Below, in pieces: positions 35,631 through 44,216 of a stretch of 64,000 nt of DNA; the stretch's first letter is position 1; the number at the start of each line of letters is the position of its first letter. Under the pieces are notes generated by a model. That model was not told where the DNA came from. It saw only the letters and a list, made by a program, of their open reading frames with translations, and made no database searches. Source of the stretch: Chitinophaga sp. CB10 (GTDB lineage Bacteria; Bacteroidota; Bacteroidia; Chitinophagales; Chitinophagaceae); the NCBI GenBank assembly GCA_001870995.2, contig MLAV02000003.1, forward strand, positions 124,001-188,000, in the 5' to 3' direction. Both the position numbers and the translations under genes were made by a program.

Positions 35631-36236
35631 TTGGAATTGCTACTAACTCGATACCAGGATTTATTTTTTGAAGCCGGCTGTGATGAGGCCGGGCGCGGGT
35701 GCCTCGCTGGGCCCGTATTCGCTGCCGCGGTTATATTGCCGGTGGAATTCAATCATCCGTTACTCAATGATTCCAAGCAGATGAAACCTGCGGACAGGGA
35801 TGAACTGAGAAAGGTTATCGAGCAGGAAGCCATCTGTTATGCGGTGGCCAGTGTGGATAATGAAGAAATAGACCGGATTAATATTCTGAAAGCATCTTTT
35901 AAAGCGATGCACCTGGCACTTGAAAAGTTAAGCAAGGCGCCGGAGTACATTTTGGTAGATGGTAACAGGTTTACCCCCTATGGAGGTGTACCACATGCCT
36001 GTATTGTCCAGGGAGACGGCAAGTACGCTTCGATCGCGGCAGCTTCTGTACTGGCAAAAACCTACAGGGATGAGTACATGCAGCAACTGCACCTATCTTA
36101 CCCGCATTTTGGATGGGATTCAAATATGGGATATCCCACCAAACAGCACCGCGATGCCATCCGAGAGTTTGGAGAAACGCCCTACCACCGGAAATCTTTC
36201 AGGTTGTTGCCGGAACAACTGGAACTTGATTTTTAG
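35631..36236 (+). CDS. rnhB: Ribonuclease HII
   Basis: Endonuclease that removes ribonucleotides from RNA-DNA hybrids. The protein has 201 residues. Active-site acids are in CDEAGRGCLAGPV (Asp-Glu) near residue 18, ILVDGNRF near 108, and the later conserved SYPHFGWDSNMGYPT. The start is TTG at 35631; a second TTG two codons later is possible and no ATG is available upstream in frame. Transcribed together with rpoN, which follows after 57 bp. Confidence 0.95.
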   Translation: MELLLTRYQDLFFEAGCDEAGRGCLAGPVFAAAVILPVEFNHPLLNDSKQMKPADRDELRKVIEQEAICYAVASVDNEEIDRINILKASFKAMHLALEKLSKAPEYILVDGNRFTPYGGVPHACIVQGDGKYASIAAASVLAKTYRDEYMQQLHLSYPHFGWDSNMGYPTKQHRDAIREFGETPYHRKSFRLLPEQLELDF

Positions 36237-36293
36237 GGAGCCAATTTTAATCTAATACAATTACCAATCACTGAAAAAGGATTGGCCTGAGAT

Positions 36294-37775
36294 ATGTTAA
36301 AACAGACACAACAACAGAAGTTATTACAGAAGCTGTCACCACAGCAGATTCAGTTAATGAAGCTGCTGCAGGTACCTACTGTCAACCTGGAAGAGCGGAT
36401 CAAGGAAGAACTGGAGGAAAACCCCGCACTGGAGTACGGGGAGGAAGCCCATGAGGATGAGTTTAAAGAACAGGATGAATTTGAGTCTGATGACGATGAA
36501 TTTGAACCAGATGGCAGTGAGTCCGATTATGATAACATCGATATCTCAGAATACGTGAATGATGGAGATGACGAGGTGGCAGATTATAAATTAAGGGACG
36601 ACAACTATCCAGACCCGGATGAGAGCAATAAAACCATCCCTGTAAGGGTAGAAACTTCCTTCCATGAACACCTGCTTAGCCAGTTGGGCATGCTGGAGCT
36701 GGATGAGCGCCAGAATGCCATTGCAGAGCAAATCATCGGTAGTATCGATGACGATGGGTATTTAAGGAGAGAAGTAAGTGCGATTGTGGACGACCTTTCG
36801 TTCTCGCAGAATATCTCCACTGATGATGACGAAATCAAAGAACTGATCAAAAAGATACAGGAATTTGACCCCCCGGGGGTTTGTTGCAGCGACCTGAAAG
36901 AGTGTCTGCTCCTGCAGCTGAAGCGTAAGCCGCAGGACGATCCGGGTGTGCGCACCGCGTACCAGATCCTGGAAAATTACTTCGACGAGTTTACCAAGAA
37001 GCATTACGAAAAAATACAGAAGGCGTTGAGCCTGAGTGATGAAGCGCTGAAAGAGTCCATCAACCAGATCATTCGCCTGAATCCGAAGCCCGGTGGCAAC
37101 TATGCTACGCTGAACAAAGCGGAGAGTTATGTACTGCCCGACTTCTTTATCATGAACAACAGCGGCAAGCTGGAGCTGACGCTGAATTCCAGGAATGCGC
37201 CGGACCTGCGTATTTCCGGTGGTTACCGCGAGATGCTGAAGGAGTATGACCGGGGCGACAAGAAGGATAAGCGTCAGAAAGAGGCGGTATTGTTCATCAA
37301 ACAGAAAATAGATGCTGCGAAATGGTTCATTGACGCCATCAAGCAGCGCCAGCATACGTTATTGTCCACCATGGAATCCATTATGGATTACCAGCGTGAG
37401 TTTTTCCTCACGGGGGATGAAACCACGATGAAGCCCATGATCCTGAAAGACATTGCGGATCGTACGGGGCTGGACATCTCCACGGTTAGCCGTGTGGCAA
37501 ACAGTAAGTATGTACAAACAGAATTCGGCACTTTCAAACTGAAGTTCTTCTTCTCTGAGTCCCTGTCTACCGATAGCGGCGAGGAAGTATCTACGAGAGA
37601 AGTGAAGAAGATCCTCTCTGATCTCATTGAGGCGGAAAACAAACGTAAGCCTTTGAGCGACGAGCATCTGACGAAGATGCTGCAGGACAAGGGGTACAAT
37701 ATTGCGCGTAGAACCGTGGCCAAGTACAGGGAGCAGTTAAACATTCCCGTGGCCCGTTTAAGAAAAGAACTTTAA
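36294..37775 (+). CDS. rpoN: RNA polymerase sigma-54 factor
   Basis: Alternative sigma factor that needs an AAA+ activator for open-complex formation. The protein has 493 residues. Region I is Gln-rich (QQQKLLQKLSPQQIQLMKLLQ), region II is very acidic (about 45-105), then the core-binding domain, and the C-terminal RpoN box reads ARRTVAKYREQL with the helix-turn-helix before it (LDISTVSRVANSKYVQT). No activator gene is in the window. A membrane-protein gene begins 7 bp after its stop. Confidence 0.97.
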   Translation: MLKQTQQQKLLQKLSPQQIQLMKLLQVPTVNLEERIKEELEENPALEYGEEAHEDEFKEQDEFESDDDEFEPDGSESDYDNIDISEYVNDGDDEVADYKLRDDNYPDPDESNKTIPVRVETSFHEHLLSQLGMLELDERQNAIAEQIIGSIDDDGYLRREVSAIVDDLSFSQNISTDDDEIKELIKKIQEFDPPGVCCSDLKECLLLQLKRKPQDDPGVRTAYQILENYFDEFTKKHYEKIQKALSLSDEALKESINQIIRLNPKPGGNYATLNKAESYVLPDFFIMNNSGKLELTLNSRNAPDLRISGGYREMLKEYDRGDKKDKRQKEAVLFIKQKIDAAKWFIDAIKQRQHTLLSTMESIMDYQREFFLTGDETTMKPMILKDIADRTGLDISTVSRVANSKYVQTEFGTFKLKFFFSESLSTDSGEEVSTREVKKILSDLIEAENKRKPLSDEHLTKMLQDKGYNIARRTVAKYREQLNIPVARLRKEL

Positions 37776-37782
37776 TCAGATC

Positions 37783-38478
37783 ATGCACCAGGAAGCCATA
37801 CCATACCATGAAGGCAACCACCAGCCGGCGCCGGAGTTTTCGCCGCAGGCCCGTGCCGTTGCCCAGGTAGTTTCTTACATTACCCATCCGCTTTTTATTC
37901 CCACGCTGGTAACCTTTCTGGTATTGCAGTCGCTCCCGGAATATTTCGTAGCGTTTAAGATGTCGAGCAAGCGTTTCGCATTTGACATGCTGTATTTCCG
38001 GGTGGTGATCATCAGCCTGTTTTTCCCGTTGCTGACGGTGATGCTGGCGAAAATGCTGGGTTTTATTTCCTCTATTTACCTGAATACCCAGCGCGACAGG
38101 ATCATTCCTTATGTGGCGATCATCATTTATTATTTCTGGGCATTTTATACATTTTTGGAGGAAGGGGCTGCCCCGAGGTTCTACACGGCTTTTTTCCTGG
38201 GTATGTTCCTCGCCATCTCTATTTCCTTCGTTACCAATAGTTTCTGGAAAACCAGTATGCACGCGACCGGCTGGGGCGGCGTAATCGGGTTTTTATTGTC
38301 GCTCATGTGGGGGATGCATATGAATGTATCCCTGCCGCTGATCATTACATTTTTTGTAGCGGGGATAGTAGGCACCTGCCGGATGATCCTGAAGGCCCAC
38401 ACTCCTGCCGAGATTTACATTGGCTTTAGCATTGGAATTATTACGCAGCTGGCATCCTGCTGGATGCTGGTGGTTTAG
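37783..38478 (+). CDS. Polytopic membrane protein, PAP2-like C-terminal half
   Basis: Membrane protein of 231 residues with about six helices. The C-terminal half has SMHATGWGG and ILKAHTPAEIYIGFSIG, which recall the histidine motifs of PAP2-type phosphatases, although the first KxxxxxxRP motif is not clear. It starts 7 bp after rpoN and is probably translationally coupled. Its job is unknown; lipid-phosphate hydrolysis is only a guess. Confidence 0.8.
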   Translation: MHQEAIPYHEGNHQPAPEFSPQARAVAQVVSYITHPLFIPTLVTFLVLQSLPEYFVAFKMSSKRFAFDMLYFRVVIISLFFPLLTVMLAKMLGFISSIYLNTQRDRIIPYVAIIIYYFWAFYTFLEEGAAPRFYTAFFLGMFLAISISFVTNSFWKTSMHATGWGGVIGFLLSLMWGMHMNVSLPLIITFFVAGIVGTCRMILKAHTPAEIYIGFSIGIITQLASCWMLVV

Positions 38479-38611
38479 ATACTCCACTCTGATTCCTTGT
38501 TCTGTATTTAGTTATTAAATAAGAACAAGGAATAGAGTCGAGAATTTAGAATAGCGAAGAAACTTTTTGGGGTTTAACCTGAACAGCCGACTTGCTGTGG
38601 TTACATGTCGG

Positions 38612-38619
38612 TAACTTTG
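38612..38619 (+). promoter_or_regulatory. -7 box TAACTTTG in the rpoN-recA interval
   Basis: Perfect TAnnTTTG match with a CTTG at 38591-38594 that could serve as -33 element (17 bp spacing). It lies 405 bp before recA and would start a short transcript ending at the terminator at 38748. Confidence 0.45.
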
Positions 38620-38625
38620 GATGCA

Positions 38626-38748
38626 AAGGCCGCAAGGCAGGCTAACAAACAACTAACAAACAGAGGGGTTAAACATCAACAACTAAACTTGACAATACAA
38701 AAGTCCAGAATTTTCCATTGTGACTCAAGCGTATAACTACGCTTTTTT
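38626..38748 (+). ncRNA. Candidate small RNA upstream of recA
   Basis: The 540 bases between 38478 and 39017 hold no convincing gene. Within them a -7 box (38612-38619) predicts a start near 38626 and a Rho-independent terminator ends at 38748, giving about 120 nt. The stretch has a GCC-GCAA-GGC hairpin (38629-38638), a tandem 11-nt repeat CTAACAAACAA/CTAACAAACAG (38642-38663), and an A/C-rich single-stranded part. Upstream and overlapping is an 8-bp inverted repeat GTTTAACC (38572-38579) / GGTTAAAC (38667-38674) that could instead close a larger structured element. No known RNA family was recognised. Existence of the transcript is inference. Confidence 0.35.
38727..38748 (+). terminator. Rho-independent terminator in the rpoN-recA interval
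   Basis: 7-bp perfect stem (AAGCGTA/TACGCTT, loop TAAC) directly followed by TTTT on the plus strand. It ends the candidate small RNA, or the rpoN transcript. Confidence 0.6.
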
Positions 38749-38992
38749 AAAAAGCGGTATTATTCCCCTTTCTCCCGTTTCTACCCGTTTTAAAAAATTT
38801 TTCAGATTTTTTTTCATTGCGCACATCCAATGCGTATTGGCGGATGATCTTTGTATTGTTGATGAGGACAAGCCTCCGGCACAAGATCGAGCTACTATTT
38901 TTTTTAGCAATAAAAATAAAATGCTAAAAATTTTAGGAAAATAAAAAATAAGGTTTTAATTTAGCAGAACAGTTCGTGATTTGCTGATATTT

Positions 38993-39000
38993 TAAATTTG
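38993..39000 (+). promoter_or_regulatory. -7 box TAAATTTG for recA
   Basis: Perfect TAnnTTTG match 16 bp before the recA ATG, predicting a leader of about 10 nt. No LexA-like operator was recognised. Confidence 0.5.
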
Positions 39001-39016
39001 TAAAAAACTTACTTAT

Positions 39017-40030
39017 ATGTCTACAGCCAATGCAGAAAAACTAAAGGCGCTTCGCCTTACAATGGACAAGATTGAGAAAGATTTCGGAAAGGGATCTGTG
39101 ATGATGATGGGCGAGAAAGCGGAAGCGCCGATGGAAGTAATTTCTACCGGTTCTTTAGGCTTGGATATAGCGCTTGGAATCAGCGGTTTTCCGAAGGGCA
39201 GGATTATAGAGATCTATGGACCTGAGTCTTCCGGTAAAACTACCATTGCGATACATACAATAGCAGAAGCACAGAAGAAAGGTGGTATCTGCGCAATTAT
39301 AGATGCGGAGCATGCTTTTGACAGCAGCTATGCAAAAAGACTGGGTGTGGATGTAGACTCCCTGTTGATTTCCCAGCCGGATCATGGTGAGCAGGCATTG
39401 GAAATCGCGGACCGTCTGATCCTGTCCGGCGCCGTGGATGTGGTGGTAATTGACTCCGTTGCGGCGCTGGTTCCTAAAGGGGAGCTGGAAGGCGAAATGG
39501 GAGAAAGCAAAATGGGTCTGCAAGCCCGTCTGATGTCTCAGGCGCTGCGTAAGCTGACTGCTACCATTTCCAAAACTAACTGCTGCTGCATATTCATTAA
39601 CCAGTTACGTGAAAAGATCGGTGTTATGTTTGGTAATCCGGAAACTACAACCGGCGGTAACGCACTGAAGTTCTATGCTTCTGTGAGATTGGATATCCGT
39701 CGTATGAGTCAGATTAAGGATGGAGATGAGGCTATCGGTAACCGCGTGAAGGTGAAAGTGGTGAAAAATAAAGTAGCGCCTCCGTTCCGTCAAGCTGAAT
39801 TCGATATCATCTATGGTCAGGGTATCTCCAAAACAGGGGAAATCATCGACATGGGTGTGGAATACGGTATCGTTCAGAAGAGCGGTAGCTGGTTCAGCTA
39901 TGACAGCAACAAATTGGGTCAGGGCCGCGATGCAGTAAAACAATTACTGCTGGATAATCCGGAACTGGCAGCAGAGATTGAAGGAAAGATCAAAGCTAAA
40001 CTGGCTGAACAACAGGCAGCAGAGGCTTAA
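39017..40030 (+). CDS. recA: Recombinase RecA
   Basis: ATP-dependent strand-exchange protein of homologous recombination, 337 residues. Walker A is GPESSGKTT, Walker B VVVIDSVAAL, followed by LVPKGELEGEMG, the L2 loop FINQLREKIGVMFGNPETTTGG and the C-terminal domain ending KLAEQQAAEA. Composition and length are ordinary. It has its own promoter box and stands between two unusual non-coding regions. Confidence 0.98.
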   Translation: MSTANAEKLKALRLTMDKIEKDFGKGSVMMMGEKAEAPMEVISTGSLGLDIALGISGFPKGRIIEIYGPESSGKTTIAIHTIAEAQKKGGICAIIDAEHAFDSSYAKRLGVDVDSLLISQPDHGEQALEIADRLILSGAVDVVVIDSVAALVPKGELEGEMGESKMGLQARLMSQALRKLTATISKTNCCCIFINQLREKIGVMFGNPETTTGGNALKFYASVRLDIRRMSQIKDGDEAIGNRVKVKVVKNKVAPPFRQAEFDIIYGQGISKTGEIIDMGVEYGIVQKSGSWFSYDSNKLGQGRDAVKQLLLDNPELAAEIEGKIKAKLAEQQAAEA

Positions 40031-40226
40031 TAACAAAGCAATCCACTGACAAATAATAGCATAGCCTTGGCTTCATCGCTGAGGCTATGAGAAAAATCAA
40101 TGTCGCATCGCGGCCAGGGGAAGCTATTGCCCGAAGGAATTGGGTATAAAAGGGTGGTAGTTTTCTGTGGAGGTGCGAGGGGATGCCGGGAATGCTGGAA
40201 AGGTGAGCCGGAGGAGATGCCTGAAC

Positions 40227-40302
40227 GGTCAACTGAAGGGTCAACCGAAGGGTCTACCAGAGGAATAACCTGGCAACCTTAATGACTGGCAACCTTAATG
40301 AA
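40227..40302. repeat. Short tandem repeats downstream of recA
   Basis: Three copies of a 12-mer, GGTCAACTGAAG, GGTCAACCGAAG, GGTCTACCAGAG (40227-40262), and two copies of a 16-mer TGGCAACCTTAATGAM (40271-40302). They suggest slippage-prone, non-coding DNA. Confidence 0.7.
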
Positions 40303-40363
40303 TGAAACATTGATAAATATTATTCGCGTCAGCGTAGATAAAAATATCCGATAGAGTATTGAA

Positions 40364-40423
40364 ATTGTCTGATATATCTGTACAAAACCCATCCATTAAC
40401 CCCAAAACAGTGTATCAGACAAT
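40364..40423. repeat. 11-bp inverted repeat, 38-bp spacer
   Basis: ATTGTCTGATA at 40364-40374 and its exact complement TATCAGACAAT at 40413-40423. It precedes a short frame at 40436 and could be a hairpin or a split operator. Confidence 0.5.
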
Positions 40424-40435
40424 ACATCTATCGAA

Positions 40436-40600
40436 ATGAAACTGAAGATCGTTTTAGTTTTAGTAAGCATTGGGTTAGTATGCACATCCCTGCCTTTTCC
40501 TGGGCGGGGATTTTTTTTGTTGGTATTGGATGGGATATGGGCCGGGTGGGATGAGGTAAGCGGGATGAGCTGGGTGGTATCAGCCGGTGGCATGAGGTGA
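40436..40600 (+). other. Short open frame of 54 codons, possible remnant
   Basis: An ATG at 40436 opens a frame that begins like a signal peptide (MKLKIVLVLVSIGLVCTS) and then runs into the first minisatellite unit before a TGA at 40598. A strong terminator lies inside the frame at 40487-40518, so full expression is doubtful. It may be the start of a gene whose rest was lost or replaced by the repeat, or chance. Confidence 0.2.
40487..40518 (+). terminator. Rho-independent terminator 460 bp after recA
   Basis: 8-bp stem (TCCCTGCC with GGCGGGGA, one G-T pair; loop TTTTCCTG) followed by eight T. The best plus-strand terminator after recA. Confidence 0.7.
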
Positions 40601-40930
40601 GGCGTATTGGATGGGATATGAGCGGGGTGGGATGAGATGAGGGGGATGGGCTAGATGGTACCAGATGGGTGGCATCAGTTGCGGCGTATGGGATGGGATA
40701 TGGGCTGGGTGGGATGAGATGAGCGGGGGCTGGGTGGTACCAGATGGGAGGCATCAGTTGCGGCGTATGGGATGGGATATGGGCTGGGTGGGATAAGATG
40801 AGGGGGATGGGCTAGATGGTACCAGATGGGAGGCATGAGGTGAGACGTATAGGATGAGATACGGGGATGGGTGATATAAAATGAGCGGGATAGACAAGGT
40901 GATACCAGACGGGAGCATGAGATGAATGGC
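40525..40930. repeat. G-rich minisatellite, about five ~81-bp units with quadruplex motifs
   Basis: Unit starts at 40525, 40606, 40688, 40767 and 40849 (lengths 81, 82, 79, 82 and one degenerate unit). Each begins near GGATGGGATATGGGC, continues with GGTGGGATGAGATGAG and GGTACCAGATGGG, and ends near GCGGCGT. Units 1, 3 and 4 hold runs of four or five GGG with loops of 1-4 nt on the plus strand (40532-40550, 40690-40713, 40769-40792), which is a classic G-quadruplex pattern. The block fills the space between the convergent recA and typA genes. Pro/His-rich frames on the minus strand are by-products of composition. Confidence 0.85.
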
Positions 40931-41003
40931 ATGACCAGGATCGCACAGCTAAAGGGCATAAGACAGGTGGCATGAGCTACGGATGGGTATAATAATACCC
41001 CAT

Positions 41004-41034
41004 AAAAAAAGCCGGCGGATCACTCCACCGGCTC
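41004..41034 (-). terminator. Rho-independent terminator after typA
   Basis: Stem AGCCGG/CCGGCT extended with one mismatch, followed on the minus strand by seven T; 22 bp after the typA stop. Confidence 0.8.
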
Positions 41035-41055
41035 GTTATAATATCAAACTAAAAC

Positions 41056-42864
41056 TTACGCTTCAGCTTTAATGCTCTTAGCATATTTCTTACGCTCTTC
41101 CTCATCCAGGATCACTTTACGCATACGGATGTGGTTAGGCGTCACCTCGATACACTCGTCGTGCTGGATATACTCCATGCACTCTTCCAGCGTCATCAGG
41201 GTTTTAGGCGCAATGTTGGTAGCAGCATCACTTCCGCTCGCACGCATGTTGGTCAGCTTCTTACCTTCGTTTGCGTTTACTACCAGGTCGCCAGGTTTAT
41301 TGTTTTCACCGATGATCATACCCTTGTAAACTTCTTCTCCCGGATCTACGAAGAAGAAACCACGATCCTGCAGTTTATCCAGGGAGTAACCGGTAGTAGT
41401 ACCCGCTTCTTTCGCGATCAGTACACCGTTGTTACGGCCAGGGATGGCGCCTTTCCAGGCTTTGTACTCGCTGAAGCGGTGAGCCATTACCGCCTCGCCG
41501 GCAGTAGCGGTCAGCATCTGGGTACGCAGACCGATCAGACCGCGGGAAGGAATTTCAAATTCCAGGTGCTGCATTTCACCTTTGGTTTCCATGATCAGCA
41601 TCTCACCTTTACGGCGGGTTACCAGGTCAATTACTTTACTGGCTGATTCCTGAGGAACGTCTACCACCAGGATCTCATATGGCTCACATTTCTTACCGTC
41701 AATGTTTTTCACGATAACCTGTGGCTGACCTACGGTCAACTCATACCCTTCACGACGCATGGTTTCAATCAATACGCCTAAGTGCAGGATACCACGGCCA
41801 TATACCAGGAAGCTATCCGCGTTGTCAGAATCAACCACGCGCAGCGCCAGGTTCTTTTCTGTTTCTTTGATCAGACGATCACGGAGGTGACGGCTGGTTA
41901 CAAACTTACCATCCTTACCAAAGAACGGAGAGTTGTTGATGCTGAACAGCATGTTCATGGTAGGCTCATCCACGCTGATCACTGGCAGCGCTTCAGGAGT
42001 TTCCGCATCAGCAATGGTATCACCGATGTTGAAACCTTCAATACCTACAACTGCGCAAATGTCGCCCGCTACTACTTCAGTAACCTTTCTCTTACCGAGG
42101 GCTTCGAAAATATACAGCTCGCGAACTTTTTGCTTTTTGATAGTACCATCGGCCTGCATCAGGCTTACCCACTGGTTTTCAGTGATGGTACCGCGGGCAA
42201 CCCTACCTACTGCAATACGACCCAGGAAGGAAGAATAATCCAGGGAAGTGATCTGCAGCTGTAAAGTACCCTCTTCCACTCTGGGCGCCGGAACGTGTTC
42301 CAGGATACCGTCCATCAGTGGAGTAATATCTTCAGAAGGAGTCAGTGAACTGTTGAACCAACCATTTTTACCGGAACCGTAATAAGTCGGGAAGTTCAGC
42401 TGATCTTCAGTTGCATCCAGGTTAAAGAACAGTTCGAATACGGCATCATGCACCTCGTCAGGACGGCAGTTCTCCTTATCCACCTTGTTGATAACAACAA
42501 TTGGCTTCAGATTCAGCTGCAACGCTTTCTGCAGTACGAAACGGGTCTGAGGCATCGGTCCTTCGAAGGCATCCACCAGCAGGATCACGCCATCAGCCAT
42601 TTTCAATACACGCTCTACCTCACCACCAAAGTCGGCGTGGCCCGGAGTATCGATCACATTAATTTTTGTACCCTTGTATTCTACAGAAGCATTCTTACTG
42701 AAGATAGTGATACCACGCTCTCTTTCGAGATCGTTATTATCCATGATCAACTCACCGGATTCCTGGTTCTCGCGAAATACGTTTGTCTGATGAAGGATTT
42801 TGTCAACCAGGGTAGTCTTACCATGGTCTACGTGTGCGATAATTGCAATATTACGAATATTCAT
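41056..42864 (-). CDS. typA: Ribosome-associated GTPase TypA/BipA
   Basis: Translation-factor-like GTPase that assists 50S assembly and stress or cold adaptation, 602 residues. G-domain motifs: AHVDHGKTTLVDKIL (P-loop), RERGITI (switch I), DTPGHADFGGEVERVL, NKVDKENCRP. EF-G-like domains III and V follow (PTMNMLFSINNSPFFGKDG, FEIPSRGLIGLRTQMLT), ending in the BipA-specific domain (CIEVTPNHIRMRK). It has a perfect -7 box at 42929-42936 and a leader of about 60 nt. Confidence 0.97.
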   Translation of the reverse strand: MNIRNIAIIAHVDHGKTTLVDKILHQTNVFRENQESGELIMDNNDLERERGITIFSKNASVEYKGTKINVIDTPGHADFGGEVERVLKMADGVILLVDAFEGPMPQTRFVLQKALQLNLKPIVVINKVDKENCRPDEVHDAVFELFFNLDATEDQLNFPTYYGSGKNGWFNSSLTPSEDITPLMDGILEHVPAPRVEEGTLQLQITSLDYSSFLGRIAVGRVARGTITENQWVSLMQADGTIKKQKVRELYIFEALGKRKVTEVVAGDICAVVGIEGFNIGDTIADAETPEALPVISVDEPTMNMLFSINNSPFFGKDGKFVTSRHLRDRLIKETEKNLALRVVDSDNADSFLVYGRGILHLGVLIETMRREGYELTVGQPQVIVKNIDGKKCEPYEILVVDVPQESASKVIDLVTRRKGEMLIMETKGEMQHLEFEIPSRGLIGLRTQMLTATAGEAVMAHRFSEYKAWKGAIPGRNNGVLIAKEAGTTTGYSLDKLQDRGFFFVDPGEEVYKGMIIGENNKPGDLVVNANEGKKLTNMRASGSDAATNIAPKTLMTLEECMEYIQHDECIEVTPNHIRMRKVILDEEERKKYAKSIKAEA

Positions 42865-42928
42865 ATACTTATATCTTTAGCTATCAGCCATTAACAATTT
42901 TTCCGCTAATAGCTACAAAAAGAAGGCG

Positions 42929-42936
42929 CAAAGGTA
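42929..42936 (-). promoter_or_regulatory. -7 box TACCTTTG for typA
   Basis: Perfect TAnnTTTG match on the minus strand, followed by GCGCC, 64 bp before the typA ATG. Confidence 0.5.
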
Positions 42937-43097
42937 CGAAAAGCTGGCGAGAATGAAGGCTTCCGGCTTTAAATAAATGTAATCATTTGGTCATGCCGCA
43001 AAACTGCGATACAACCGCATGAAAACCAAAAAGTTACACACAACTGATTGTGTTTCATTGTTCTTAAAAAGTCAATACCTTTAAACAAACCATATTT

Positions 43098-44090
43098 ATG
43101 AGAAATTATATCGCATTACTGCTCACTTTGCTATGCGCTTTTCAGGCCCGGGCGCAAAGCGTGCCACCGCAAGACGCAATGCTTTCCAGCTACGAATACC
43201 CGTTCCCTGTTCACTACCTGGAACTGCATATCCAACAGCAATCGCTTAAGATGGCCTATATGGACCTCCGGCCGGAAAGACCTAACGGCAAAACAGTACT
43301 ATTGCTCCATGGCAAAAACTTCTGTGCCGCCTACTGGGAACAAACCGCCAAAGACCTCAGCAAAAACGGTTTCCGGGTGATCATGCCGGACCAGATCGGA
43401 TTCGGTAAATCCGATAAACCATCGCATTTCCAATACACCTTCCAGCAGCTGGCACAAAACACGAAAGCCATCCTCGACACGCTGCATATCAGCAAAGTGG
43501 CCGTACTGGGGCATTCCATGGGCGGCATGCTCGCAACCAGGTTTGCCCTGATGTACCCGCAGCTGACGGCACAGCTCATACTGGAAAATCCGATAGGACT
43601 GGAAGACTGGAAACTGAAAGTCCCCTACCTCTCCGTAGACCAGTGGTATAAGGGAGAACTGCAACAGAACTACGCTAAGATCAAGCAATACCAGCTGGAT
43701 AGCTACTACGATGGAAAGTGGAATGCGGACTTCGATAAATGGGCTTCCCTGCAGGCCAGCTGGACGCAAGGCCCCGATTACCCGCTGGTAGCCTGGAATT
43801 CAGCGCTTACCTACGATATGATCTTCACCCAGCCGGTGTTCTACGAGTTTGAAAATATACAGGCCCCTACCCTGCTGATCATCGGGCAGCGCGACCGGAC
43901 GGCGCTGGGCAAAGCCAACGTACCGGAAGCAGTCAGAAAGACCATGGGGAACTATCCGGAATTGGGGAAACAAACCGCCCGGAGGATTAAAAACGCAAAG
44001 CTGGTACCTATAGAAGGTATTGGTCATTTGCCTCACATTGAAGCATATACGAAGTTTATTACGCCATTGCTTGCATTTCTGCAAGAGTAA
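43098..44090 (+). CDS. Secreted alpha/beta hydrolase
   Basis: Exported hydrolase of 330 residues with a signal peptide cut at ARA|QSVPP (19/20). The fold is clear: oxyanion VLLLHGKNFCAAYW, nucleophile elbow LGHSMGGMLATRFA, acid near TLLIIGQRDRTA, and terminal His in IEGIGHLPHIE. The overall pattern is that of the epoxide-hydrolase/haloalkane-dehalogenase/esterase group. The substrate is unknown. A near -7 box (TACCTTTA) lies about 27 bp upstream. Confidence 0.9.
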   Translation: MRNYIALLLTLLCAFQARAQSVPPQDAMLSSYEYPFPVHYLELHIQQQSLKMAYMDLRPERPNGKTVLLLHGKNFCAAYWEQTAKDLSKNGFRVIMPDQIGFGKSDKPSHFQYTFQQLAQNTKAILDTLHISKVAVLGHSMGGMLATRFALMYPQLTAQLILENPIGLEDWKLKVPYLSVDQWYKGELQQNYAKIKQYQLDSYYDGKWNADFDKWASLQASWTQGPDYPLVAWNSALTYDMIFTQPVFYEFENIQAPTLLIIGQRDRTALGKANVPEAVRKTMGNYPELGKQTARRIKNAKLVPIEGIGHLPHIEAYTKFITPLLAFLQE

Positions 44091-44216
44091 CAACGAGGCA
44101 TGGAGGGCTCATGTTGCCGGGGCCTGCATTCCTGCTGCACTTATGAGTGCCGCCGGGCGCGGGCTGTGCGGAACGCGCATTACACCTTAACCCGTATTAC
44201 TCCTACAATGCCGTAA

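Noticed and set aside
38572..38674. Known riboswitch (c-di-GMP-I/GEMM type) before recA
   Set aside because: The GATGCAAAGG stretch vaguely recalls that class, but the rest of its conserved core and the docking helices do not fit.
38720..38944. 74-codon plus-strand frame before recA
   Set aside because: Its start overlaps a terminator hairpin, and the translation (Phe/Lys-rich low complexity) resembles no protein family.
40525..40930. CRISPR array
   Set aside because: Units are contiguous ~81-bp repeats without unique spacers, and no cas genes are present.
40396..40959. Pro/His/Ser-rich minus-strand frames in the minisatellite
   Set aside because: They arise from the repetitive G-rich composition; several frames are open at once and none has a plausible start context.
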